In this document: positions 26,448 to 34,403 of the stretch, piece after piece
Layout of the letters: each line of letters begins with the position of its first letter
Numbering within the stretch: the first letter of the stretch is position 1
Origin: a bacterium
Lineage (GTDB): Bacteria; Vulcanimicrobiota; Xenobia; Xenobiales; JADMJV01
Direction: 5' to 3'
Assembly (NCBI GenBank): GCA_018266105.1
Contig: JAFEBA010000005.1
Location: forward strand, 1-64,000
DNA: 64,000 bases
Program-made: the position numbers and the translations under genes
Notes under the pieces: model-generated
What the model was told of the DNA's origin: nothing
Seen by the model: only the letters and a program-made list of their open reading frames with translations
Database searches by the model: none

Positions 26448-27226
26448 GATTTGTAGTTGTAGACTCGCACGAAGTCCACCTCCAGGCACTGGGGCCAGAT
26501 GGAGTCATCCACGCCCTTCTGTCCGCCCCAGCTGCCCCCCACGGCCAGATTGAGGAGAATGTGGAAGGGTCGGTCGAAGGGCCATTCCTTCCAACTTTCT
26601 TGGGGATTTTTGAAGACCAGTACGGGTTTGTCGTCGACCCGAGTCTCGATCCACTCGGGAGTCCAGCGCAATTCATAGTCATGAAAGCTGTTCTCTGCGT
26701 CCGGTACAGACAGGGTGGCCGTTTTTTGAGTGCGGATAATGTGGTTAAAAGCCTTGGTATGGATGCTGCCGTGGATCAGACCGGGGTTGAAGCCGACACA
26801 TTCCATGATGTCGATCTCGCCGTTATCGGGCCAGTATTCCGGGCTGTGGTCGCTGTGGCTTGCCAGCATCCAGATGGCCGGCCAGGTGCCGCGACCGCGC
26901 GGCACTCGGGCTCGCACCATAAACCGACCGTAGACGAAGTCGGCCTTGCCGCGGGTGTTCAGGCGAGCCGAGGTGTAGCCCTGCCCTTCTCGCCGGGCCC
27001 AGATCTTCAGCCGCCCGTCCTCGACCACTGCATTTCGCTCCGTGTAGTTTTGGAGTTCCTGGTTGCCCCAACCATCGTTTCCCAACTGGAACGTCCATTT
27101 GGTCGGGTCGGGTTGGCCAGGGCTGTTGAACTCATCGCTCCAGGCAGGCACGCTCTCAAATTCCCCAAGATCGGGTTGAGCCCAGAGCGGATTGGCACAA
27201 AGCAAACAAAGCAAGAGTCGTTTCAC
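26444..27226 (-). CDS. GH16 family beta-glucanase
   Basis: A secreted glycoside hydrolase of 260 residues with a signal peptide (cleavage about residue 16, LWA|QP). The catalytic signature E-x-D-x-x-E is present as GEIDIMECVG (Glu137 nucleophile, Asp139, Glu142 acid/base), as are the conserved WPAIWML segment and the HGSIHTKAFNH region. This pattern fits endo-beta-1,3(4)-glucanases (laminarinase or lichenase type). It would degrade external glucans such as laminarin (inference). It heads a cluster of exported hydrolases on the same strand. Confidence 0.92.
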   Translation of the reverse strand: MKRLLLCLLCANPLWAQPDLGEFESVPAWSDEFNSPGQPDPTKWTFQLGNDGWGNQELQNYTERNAVVEDGRLKIWARREGQGYTSARLNTRGKADFVYGRFMVRARVPRGRGTWPAIWMLASHSDHSPEYWPDNGEIDIMECVGFNPGLIHGSIHTKAFNHIIRTQKTATLSVPDAENSFHDYELRWTPEWIETRVDDKPVLVFKNPQESWKEWPFDRPFHILLNLAVGGSWGGQKGVDDSIWPQCLEVDFVRVYNYKS

Positions 27227-27251
27227 TCCTGCTTCGTTCGCCGGCGGTTGA

Positions 27252-27926
27252 CTACATCCCGTGTTGTTGCAGGTAAGCCTGGGCGTCCTTCAGGCGGTCG
27301 ACGGCGGTGGGGTGATCCGGGAAAATGCGTGCCCGCCCGTTGCGGGCCTCCAGTCGCTGGAAGAGTTGCAGGGTGGTAATCGCTCCGCGTGGATTGAACC
27401 CCGCCATTCTCATCATTTCTAAGGCACGGGCATCGGCCTCGGCTTCCATTCCTCGCGAGTAGCCGGAAGTCACCAGGCGACTCCCCACTCCCGCAGCCGT
27501 GCGCATCAGATCGCTCTGATCACGCACGAGGAAGCCGATGCCCAGATTGGTCAGTGTGTTCTGGGTGCTCAGGCGCTCCGTGTGTCGGCCTTCCAGGTGA
27601 GAAAGTTCGTGGGCCATCACGAAAGCCAGGGCGTTGCTGTCCCCTTGCGGGAGGCTGTGCAGCAGTCCGCTGGTGAGAATCACTCGGCCGTCGGGCTCGG
27701 CATAGGCATTGATGTTCGCCTCGTCCTGTTGCAAGAGAAGTCGGTAGCTCAGGTCGCGCCTCTGGGTAAACGGCAGAAGGCGCTGAAAGATGCCTTCAAG
27801 TTGATGGCTGGCTTGGAAGGCCCCGCCTCGCGGTGAAATAATAGCCAGTTGGCCACGATTGGGCTGGGCCTGAGTGGTTGCACACAGCATCAGGCCCAGT
27901 AAAAATGCGCTGGTGATGTTCTTCAT
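27252..27926 (-). CDS. M48 family zinc metallopeptidase
   Basis: A 224-residue exported protease with a signal peptide (cleavage near TTQA|QP). The zinc site HELSH is at 106-110 and the third ligand Glu is in MEAEADARALE (161-163), as in the BepA/LoiP-like M48 proteases. These act in the periplasm on misfolded outer-membrane proteins. There is no TPR domain here, unlike BepA. It lies 25 bases downstream of the GH16 gene on the other side of a short gap. Confidence 0.92.
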   Translation of the reverse strand: MKNITSAFLLGLMLCATTQAQPNRGQLAIISPRGGAFQASHQLEGIFQRLLPFTQRRDLSYRLLLQQDEANINAYAEPDGRVILTSGLLHSLPQGDSNALAFVMAHELSHLEGRHTERLSTQNTLTNLGIGFLVRDQSDLMRTAAGVGSRLVTSGYSRGMEAEADARALEMMRMAGFNPRGAITTLQLFQRLEARNGRARIFPDHPTAVDRLKDAQAYLQQHGM

Positions 27927-27982
27927 AGGCTCAGATTAAATGAATCGATGAGGTCGGCTCTACATACATGGGTACCGGCCGT

Positions 27983-28501
27983 TCAGGGCAGACGGTAATG
28001 TCCTACCACGGCCCAGCGCCCCAGGCAGTCTTCTTCGCTGCAGCTGGGGGGAAACTGATGGATGACCATCCACTTGCCGCTGATGCCCCGCTGATCTGAA
28101 ACGACTCCGCAATGGTCAGCCACCCCATCGTTGGTGAGGCTCCAGAACACCAGGTCGCCGGGCTCGTAGCTTTTGCCGACCGGCAGGCTGCGCGCGTGCC
28201 GTCGAAACCATACTTTCAGGTTGGGCGCCCAGCGGTGATCGATGTCCTGATCACGTAGATATGGATACTCCCCACAGCCCGCGTCTCGTTGTATGAGATC
28301 GCGCAAGTTCAGGCCCCTGGCCCGGCAAGCTGTGACCAGAATGTCCACGCAGGCGCTTTTGCCCTTGGGAGGATAGCCGCCGCGAAAGTAGTCGGCGCTG
28401 TAGAGGTCGCCCAGGTGCGTACGGGCGGCTCGCACCATGCCCAGGTCGTTGGCCCAGGCCAGTGCGCTGACGAACAGGACGAGCCTAAGCGCCCTGAGCA
28501 A
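27983..28501 (-). CDS. DUF1287 family exported protein
   Basis: A 172-residue protein with a signal peptide that matches DUF1287: the Cys-Val-Asp segment (SACVDILVTACRARGLNL) followed by DQDIDHRWAPNL and a histidine (DHCGVVSD). The layout resembles NlpC/P60-like cysteine hydrolases, and DUF1287 is suspected to be one, but activity is unproven. The gene overlaps the 3' end of the subtilase by 17 bases, so it is co-transcribed with it. Confidence 0.8.
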   Translation of the reverse strand: MLRALRLVLFVSALAWANDLGMVRAARTHLGDLYSADYFRGGYPPKGKSACVDILVTACRARGLNLRDLIQRDAGCGEYPYLRDQDIDHRWAPNLKVWFRRHARSLPVGKSYEPGDLVFWSLTNDGVADHCGVVSDQRGISGKWMVIHQFPPSCSEEDCLGRWAVVGHYRLP

Positions 28502-29657
28502 GTCGCATGGCTTCGGCCACAGCTTTTTGAGCCTGAATGGCTCCGCGTCCCTGGGCCTCGGGCGGGGAGTAGAGGACCGGTTCGGCCGTGTCCAGTAGAA
28601 TCTGCTTCACCTGAGCCGGACTCAGGTTGGGATTGGCTTCCAGCATATTGGCTACCACCCCGGCCACGAAGGGCGAGGCCATGGAGGAACCGTTTTGGGC
28701 CAGGTAAGCGGGATGCTCACCCCCTTTACCGGCAAAGGCCTGGATTTCGATGCTCTCCTGCAGGCGTGCCCTTAACTCGGCTTCGGGAAGGTGCAACACG
28801 TCCGCTGAAAGTCGCCCGTTGGCGACTTGCTTTTGGGCCAGCGCCTGGACCGCGCTGAGTGGACCTTTGCTGGCCAGCACGGCCCGCTTAAGCTGGTTGA
28901 TATTGCTTTGCTCCAGTTGGCAACCAGGGGCGTTCGTGGACATAATGTGCACCCCGGGAGCCACCAAGTCGGGCTTAATCTCCCCACTGATCGAGCGCCC
29001 GCGGCTGGAGAACTCAGCCACTTTGTCATCTCCGGGGTCGTTGGGGGTGCCGTTGATGTCCAGTGCGCCAACGGAGATCACCTCGGGGTTGCCTGCCGGA
29101 GTCATAATTTGCATCTGGTCGCCGAAGTTGCCCACCCCGGCTACCACCGTAATGCCCGCCTTGGTCGCCATTTGAATAGCGTGGGAAAGTGGATCGACCA
29201 GGTTGGCCACGCCCGTGGCCGGGTCAGTCAGTTCCACCATCGGTAACAGGAAACTGCAGTTGATCACTCGGATATTGAATTCGTCCTTGTTCTGGACGGC
29301 CCAGTAGACGCTGCGGGCAAACCCATTGGAGAGGTCTTGCCAACTGGCATTCTGATCCAGATTCATCTTCATCGGGATGAGGCGGGCCTCGGGTGCCACT
29401 CCCCGGAGCTTGCCCTGACTGGAGGTTCCGTCTCCGCCCACAATTCCCAGCACGTGGGTGCCGTGTCCGACCGCATCCTGGTTAAAGATGTCCTCGGGTC
29501 CGGCGCCCACCTCGGCCGCCACACGGTTCTTCAAGTCAGGGTGAGTGGTGTCAAAACCCTGGTCCAGGACCACCACACCGACTCCTTTGCCAGTGGTCGG
29601 TAGATTGCCGACCAGTTCCCGCCCCGAAAATGCCCAGTTCTTTTTGGCTACATCCAT
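28485..29657 (-). CDS. S8 family subtilisin-like serine protease
   Basis: A 390-residue serine protease. The catalytic triad is visible: Asp32 in LDQGFD (a D-Q-G variant of the usual D-S/T-G), His65 in GHGTHV, and Ser325 in NGSSMASP, with oxyanion Asn177 in GVGNFG. There is no signal peptide or propeptide, so it may be intracellular or secreted by another route. An unusual insertion of about 70 residues (about 245-315) lies between the APGV segment and the catalytic serine. It overlaps the DUF1287 gene downstream. Confidence 0.92.
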   Translation of the reverse strand: MDVAKKNWAFSGRELVGNLPTTGKGVGVVVLDQGFDTTHPDLKNRVAAEVGAGPEDIFNQDAVGHGTHVLGIVGGDGTSSQGKLRGVAPEARLIPMKMNLDQNASWQDLSNGFARSVYWAVQNKDEFNIRVINCSFLLPMVELTDPATGVANLVDPLSHAIQMATKAGITVVAGVGNFGDQMQIMTPAGNPEVISVGALDINGTPNDPGDDKVAEFSSRGRSISGEIKPDLVAPGVHIMSTNAPGCQLEQSNINQLKRAVLASKGPLSAVQALAQKQVANGRLSADVLHLPEAELRARLQESIEIQAFAGKGGEHPAYLAQNGSSMASPFVAGVVANMLEANPNLSPAQVKQILLDTAEPVLYSPPEAQGRGAIQAQKAVAEAMRLAQGA

Positions 29658-29731
29658 GCTCTGAGAGTATGCGCAATCCGTGAAAGAAGCCTGAAAGGCC
29701 CGCAGGCTGGGGCGGAGAAAGCAATCGGGTA

Positions 29732-30619
29732 GTGCTGAATAACTCGTTTAATGAATGGGGCATCGACGTCGGACACCTGCTGGGGGTTCGCATTCGAGTT
29801 CACTGGATGTTTGTCGTGTATGCCCTGATTTCGCTGGCCACCGCATCCGACAAGCAAGCCATGGCCATCTACATGGCGGTGCTCTTCGCCACCGTTCTCA
29901 TTCACGAATTTGGTCATATCTTCGCTGCCCGGCATTTTCACCTGGACGCGGATCGGGTCGTGCTCTGGCCGCTTGGCGGGCTGGCATTTGTGGGACGATC
30001 CCGCAACGCCTGGGAAGAATTTTGGATTTCTTTTTATGGGCCCTTCACTCAGCTGGTTCTGGGGGGCGCCTCGGCTGCCTGGCTTTACTTCAATGGCGCT
30101 CACTTTTTATTTATGCCCAACCTGCTCATGCCTCTGGTGTCTGTGGGCGGGCCTGAGGGAACTCTCGGCCTGGTCGTGTCCATCATCTTCACGGTTCAGG
30201 TCTGGCTCTTTGCCCTGAATGTGTTGCTGCCGGCCTACCCGCTGGATGGCGGACGGATGCTGGTGGCCATGGTCATCAACCGAGTCGGGGCTCTGCGGGC
30301 CTCGGGTATGGCGATGGTCCTGACTTTGATTGTTTCTGGCTATCTGTTGGTGCAGGCGAATCAACTGCTTGGATTTTGCCTGATGGCCGAGGCAGCCATG
30401 CTCTATCAGTTGCGCCAGACGGGTGAAATCTATTCGCACCCGTCTTTTAGTTACGGGTCATCGGTCTACTCCAGCAAGTCCAGCAAGGCGACGAAGGCCA
30501 AAGCCAGGGCCAAGGTGGTCAGCCACCTGCGGCTGGTAGAGAGCAAGCTCTGCCCGAAGTGCGGGCGTTCGCTTTCGCCTACGGCCAAGATGTGTGGCTT
30601 CTGCGAAATCAGCGTCTAG
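29732..30619 (+). CDS. M50 (site-2 protease type) membrane metalloprotease
   Basis: A 295-residue multi-pass zinc metalloprotease. The zinc motif HEFGH (58-62) lies in a membrane helix, and the second motif PAYPLDGGRM is present with its conserved Asp. These are the signatures of intramembrane proteases that cleave signal proteins such as anti-sigma factors. The cytoplasmic C-terminus carries a short zinc ribbon (CPKCG... CGFC), absent from most family members. The GTG start at 29732 has only a distant GGAG, so the start is moderately sure. It is divergent from the subtilase. Confidence 0.9.
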   Translation: MLNNSFNEWGIDVGHLLGVRIRVHWMFVVYALISLATASDKQAMAIYMAVLFATVLIHEFGHIFAARHFHLDADRVVLWPLGGLAFVGRSRNAWEEFWISFYGPFTQLVLGGASAAWLYFNGAHFLFMPNLLMPLVSVGGPEGTLGLVVSIIFTVQVWLFALNVLLPAYPLDGGRMLVAMVINRVGALRASGMAMVLTLIVSGYLLVQANQLLGFCLMAEAAMLYQLRQTGEIYSHPSFSYGSSVYSSKSSKATKAKARAKVVSHLRLVESKLCPKCGRSLSPTAKMCGFCEISV

Positions 30620-30661
30620 GGGCTTCGGGTGAGCCCTGGACTGGCCTGAGCTGGCCCGTCC

Positions 30662-32953
30662 CTAGAGCCGTTTCTTGGGCTTGAGTTCTTCCGCCAGGGG
30701 ATTTAGCGGGTTTTCTGGCCAGGGGTGGCGGGGGTAGCGCCGGCACAGTTCCTGGCGAATCTTGGGGTAGTGACGCTGCCAGAATCCGGCCAGGTCTTCG
30801 GTGATCTGCACCGGACGAAAGTTGGGCGCCAGCAGTTGTAGCACCAGGGGGACTCGCCCCGAAGCCAGCTGAGGACCCTGAGCCAGTCCGAAGAAATCGA
30901 CGAGCTTCGAGGCGACCCAGGGCTTTTGCCCTTCTTCGTAGTGAACCTCCACTCGGCGCCGGGGGTTGAGTTGTAGATACTCCGGGCACAGTTCCAGCAG
31001 GCGTCGGCGTAGATGAGCTGGTACACAGTCTCCCCAGCGCTGGCCTTTCAGCTCATCCAGGCCTGAAACGTTCTGGCAGACGTCATTCAGCCAGTCCTCC
31101 ATTCCTGGGAGCGGAAACAGGTTGGGGTCAGCCGTCCTGGCCCATTGGTGGCGGACCTGCCAGCGCGCGAACTGGGACTGCTGCTCGCGCCACCAGGCGC
31201 TTTCCGTAATCTGCTTGCGCACGATCTCAGCGACTTGCGGGCCGGGTTTGGCTCTTCGTCGTGTCTGCTCCAGCACCAGTTCGCCATAGCGTAATTGATT
31301 CTGTTCCTCCACCCGCCCGGACGACTCGTTCCACTCCAGCACCTGCTGCTCGTTGAACTCAGGTCGGTCCAAAAGCAGCTCGGGCTCAAGGGTTTGGTAA
31401 GCCATCAAGCGCACCCGGCGCTCTCCGTCGAGCTCTAATTGCAAGGCTAGCAGCCAGGGGTTTCCCTGCATGGGTTGTTGGAGGCGGTAGCCGCTCCCGT
31501 CGCAAAGAACCAGATCCTGGCTTCGTCTCACCTGGCCCACTCGATCGGGGAAGGCTGCCAGCAGGGCGCCATCCAGGTCGCCGGTCTCGAAACCGGCGGG
31601 GGCGCGTAACTGACGTTCCTCGGGCAGGGAAGGGGACTTGCTGTGCAGGTACTGTTCCAGCTCCGGGCGCTGACTGTCTCCTCCGCGCGCCAGCCAGGCT
31701 GCCGCCCGCGCGCCCTGGGGTCCAGGGCATCCCAAAAGGAAACGGGCCAGTCGCGGCTCCAGAGGGAGTCGGGCCATGGCCCGACCCAGCTCACTCAGGC
31801 CCAGCCCGTGGCAGGCTCCCAATCGGTCGAGCAGACTCAGTCCTGCTTCCCAGGCTGCATCGGGAGGGGCGTCCAGCCAGTCTAACTCCGGCCGCCCCAG
31901 CTGTAACCAGAAGAGCACCAGGCCTGAGAGATCGGAACGCAAGATCTCTGGAGCCTCCATCTTGGGACGGGCGGCAAAGTCGCGCTCCGAAAAGAGTCGG
32001 ATGCACTGACCCGGGCCCAGTCGGCCGGCGCGGCCGGTCCTCTGGGCGGCTGCAAACTGAGAGATGCGCTGAGTTTCCAAGCGGCTGAGGGTGGCTCCCG
32101 GTGGTTGTATCAGCGTTCTGGCCCAACCTGAGTCCACCACCCAGTGAACACCGGGAACGGTCAGCGAAGTCTCGGCCACGTTGGTGGTTAAGACCCAGCG
32201 CTTCTCGTCGGGTTGGGCCCCTAGAACCTGGTCTTGTTCGGCCGCCGTCAGGCTTCCGTGGAGAATCTGAAGGCGAGCTTTACAGCGGGTGGCGGCCGCC
32301 TGAATTCCATCCGCCTGGCGGCGGATCTCTGCCATACCGGGCAGGAAGACCAGACCACTGCCTTGAGTCTGAGGGAGCAACTGAGAAAGTGTGGCCTGGG
32401 GCTCGTAGCCAATGGCTACGGGGAAGAGCGGGGTCTGACAACGCACCAGAGGAACGTCGCCCAGTTTTTGAGCCAGATCGGGCGGCAGAGTCGCCGACAT
32501 GATCAGGATTCGGCATTGTGACTGGCTGCGCAACCAGGCCAGGGCCAGGTCGTTATCCAGGGAGCGCTCGTGAAACTCATCCAGGATCACCAGGTCCACG
32601 TTCTTCAGACGCGGATTCTCGGCCAGCCGACGTCCAAAGACACCTTGAGTCATGTAGATCAGTCGCGTTTGAGCGGACACTTTGCTGTCCAGCCGGACCT
32701 GATACCCCACCGTCTCTCCAAGGTTTTCCCCCAGTATTTGGGATACCCATCTTGCCGAATAGCGCGCCGCCAGGCGCCGGGGTTCCAGGACCCAGACCTG
32801 GCCCTGGAACTGTCTCAGGCAGGCGGGAGGCACGCGAGTGGTTTTGCCGGTGCCGGGTGGAGCTTCCAGGACCACCAGTCGGTGCCGACTCAGCTCCTGG
32901 AGTACGGGCTCTAAGACAGCCTGGATGGGGAGATCTTGCGAGGCTTGTTGCAT
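30662..32953 (-). CDS. hrpB: HrpB-type DEAH-box ATP-dependent helicase
   Basis: A 763-residue RNA-helicase-type protein. Walker A GTGKTT (APPGTGKTT), the DEFHER box (DEAH variant), SATLP and the C-terminal helicase motif with QRTGRAGR are all present, followed by the HrpB-specific C-terminal region. The cellular role of HrpB in bacteria is not settled. It overlaps the start of the DTW gene by 43 bases and forms an operon with it and the PilZ-like gene upstream. Confidence 0.94.
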   Translation of the reverse strand: MQQASQDLPIQAVLEPVLQELSRHRLVVLEAPPGTGKTTRVPPACLRQFQGQVWVLEPRRLAARYSARWVSQILGENLGETVGYQVRLDSKVSAQTRLIYMTQGVFGRRLAENPRLKNVDLVILDEFHERSLDNDLALAWLRSQSQCRILIMSATLPPDLAQKLGDVPLVRCQTPLFPVAIGYEPQATLSQLLPQTQGSGLVFLPGMAEIRRQADGIQAAATRCKARLQILHGSLTAAEQDQVLGAQPDEKRWVLTTNVAETSLTVPGVHWVVDSGWARTLIQPPGATLSRLETQRISQFAAAQRTGRAGRLGPGQCIRLFSERDFAARPKMEAPEILRSDLSGLVLFWLQLGRPELDWLDAPPDAAWEAGLSLLDRLGACHGLGLSELGRAMARLPLEPRLARFLLGCPGPQGARAAAWLARGGDSQRPELEQYLHSKSPSLPEERQLRAPAGFETGDLDGALLAAFPDRVGQVRRSQDLVLCDGSGYRLQQPMQGNPWLLALQLELDGERRVRLMAYQTLEPELLLDRPEFNEQQVLEWNESSGRVEEQNQLRYGELVLEQTRRRAKPGPQVAEIVRKQITESAWWREQQSQFARWQVRHQWARTADPNLFPLPGMEDWLNDVCQNVSGLDELKGQRWGDCVPAHLRRRLLELCPEYLQLNPRRRVEVHYEEGQKPWVASKLVDFFGLAQGPQLASGRVPLVLQLLAPNFRPVQITEDLAGFWQRHYPKIRQELCRRYPRHPWPENPLNPLAEELKPKKRL

Positions 32954-33630
32954 TGCGAATAATAAGCTTCTACGAAGCGGTCAAAGACCTGCAGCAGAGG
33001 AGAGCCAATCGTTTCACCCTCCAGATACCAGAGCGCGTGACCGATGGCTTCCAAGGTGGCGCTGGTGTTGGCCATGGGGGGGCGCCGTAAGCGAGCTCTG
33101 GGCGGGACCTCGGTAAAGCTGAGCCGAGGCATGTGAGCCACCGGCTCAAGCCGGTGAGACATGCGCCGAGCCTGAGCCCAGGTGCCGTCCAGCACGATCA
33201 GATTTTCGAAGGCGGGGGGCGGACCCTGGACCAGGTCATGAACGGGCGGGCCGTTGGGGTCGGGTCGACCACTATGATCCAATGCCTCGGGGAAAAGCAG
33301 GTAGCCCCGGTTGGGCACTGAGTCGAAATCCAGGGGATAATCCCGGTCCCCGTAAGTCAGGAGTTTGCATTGCTCCAGAGCGCGCGCAGCCAGGCGGGCC
33401 GTGTTGGTGCTCTTGCGATGCTCGCGCACGTGGCGCACAATAAAGACTTTGTGGCGATTGGGGATCTTGGGGATTTGGCTACAAATGCAAAACGCCGGCA
33501 GCAAAAAGCAGCCGGCGCAACGATTTTCCCAAGGCTGTTCAGGTGGTTTTTCCACTGGCTGAGGCTTGGTTACGGAGGGGTGGATGTCCTGGTTTTTACG
33601 CGCAGGTGGTGGCGCAGGGCCGCCTCCCAC
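32911..33630 (-). CDS. DTW-domain tRNA-uridine aminocarboxypropyltransferase-like protein
   Basis: A 239-residue protein with the DTW domain: a cysteine-rich start (RCAGCFLLPAFCIC, about 36-51) and the signature LDGTWAQARRM. In E. coli the TapT/YfiP protein installs acp3U at position 47 of some tRNAs; this protein probably does the same with SAM (inference). The first 35 residues are Pro-rich and overlap the upstream gene by 61 bases; a GTG at 33555 may be the true start. It lies between a PilZ-like gene and hrpB. Confidence 0.8.
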   Translation of the reverse strand: MGGGPAPPPARKNQDIHPSVTKPQPVEKPPEQPWENRCAGCFLLPAFCICSQIPKIPNRHKVFIVRHVREHRKSTNTARLAARALEQCKLLTYGDRDYPLDFDSVPNRGYLLFPEALDHSGRPDPNGPPVHDLVQGPPPAFENLIVLDGTWAQARRMSHRLEPVAHMPRLSFTEVPPRARLRRPPMANTSATLEAIGHALWYLEGETIGSPLLQVFDRFVEAYYSQCNKPRKISPSRLS

Positions 33631-34271
33631 AGTTCTTGTCGTTCTCCCTCGGGAAAATCCACGAACTCGACTTCGGTTGCGTATTTTTTTCTTTCCGCCA
33701 GAGTTTCGCTGCGGACCGCTTTGACCTGGGCCGGAAGCGGTTGGCTGCGATTGGGCAACTTGAGGTGGATTTCGAGATTGGTCTGATTGGGGATGGAGAC
33801 ATTGGTTTGCAGCGTCAGTCCCTTACGGCCCACCGCGACCACTTCGGCCGCCTGCTTGTAGGGGGAACGGCTGGCCTGGTAGTCCACGTTGGTGGCGTAG
33901 TCGAGCTTCTCCTCATCGTTGAAGCTCGGAACCTGATGGTTTTCGAGTTGATCGGCATTGGCCGGTAGGCTGACTTCCAGCCCCGTGCCCTCGTTGGCGT
34001 GGATGTTGGCCACGTAACTGAAGAACCAGGGGGGAGAGAGACTGCAGATGCGAACCTTGACGCCCGGACCCAGCTTGGTATGACCGGTTGAGTTGCAATC
34101 AATCACCAGGGTCTTCTTCTTGATTTCTTTGACCTTACCGTAGAGAACCGTTTCTTTAACGCCGGGCTCTGACCACTCGACCTCAACCACCTGGCCTGAC
34201 TGAGGTCGGAACTGACCGCTTTTTTTGAACAGACTGTTGATGAGTCCGCGCATAGTTTGGTTCCACTCCAA
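33570..34271 (-). CDS. PilZ/YcgR-like protein with degenerate motifs
   Basis: A 233-residue protein with a two-part layout like YcgR-type proteins: an N-terminal beta domain (VEVEWSEPGVKETVLYGKV) and a C-terminal barrel (about 130-215) similar to PilZ (AEVVAVGRKGLTLQTNV). The arginine motif of PilZ is missing or changed, so c-di-GMP binding cannot be assumed. It could be a divergent PilZ relative or an unrelated beta barrel. The start may be the ATG at 34253 rather than 34271. It is transcribed with the DTW and hrpB genes, divergent from the deiminase-like gene. Confidence 0.5.
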   Translation of the reverse strand: MEWNQTMRGLINSLFKKSGQFRPQSGQVVEVEWSEPGVKETVLYGKVKEIKKKTLVIDCNSTGHTKLGPGVKVRICSLSPPWFFSYVANIHANEGTGLEVSLPANADQLENHQVPSFNDEEKLDYATNVDYQASRSPYKQAAEVVAVGRKGLTLQTNVSIPNQTNLEIHLKLPNRSQPLPAQVKAVRSETLAERKKYATEVEFVDFPEGERQELWEAALRHHLRVKTRTSTPP

Positions 34272-34323
34272 TTTGCCCGCTCGGGCAGAGACTACGTATC
34301 TTTGTTTGTCTGTGAGTTATATT

Positions 34324-34377
34324 ACAGTTTGTCAGTGTAACTGTCAATTGTCGGCCGATGGTCAGTTTACTTAACTG
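34324..34377. promoter_or_regulatory. Pair of CAGTT/AACTG inverted repeats in a divergent promoter region
   Basis: Two inverted repeats with related half-sites: ACAGTT/AACTGT (34324-34329, 34339-34344) and CAGTT/AACTG (34363-34367, 34373-34377). They lie in the AT-rich gap between divergent genes and could be operators for a dimeric regulator. No promoter hexamers are certain. Confidence 0.35.
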
Positions 34378-34403
34378 TTACAATCCTACCAGTCTGGCGA
34401 GTT

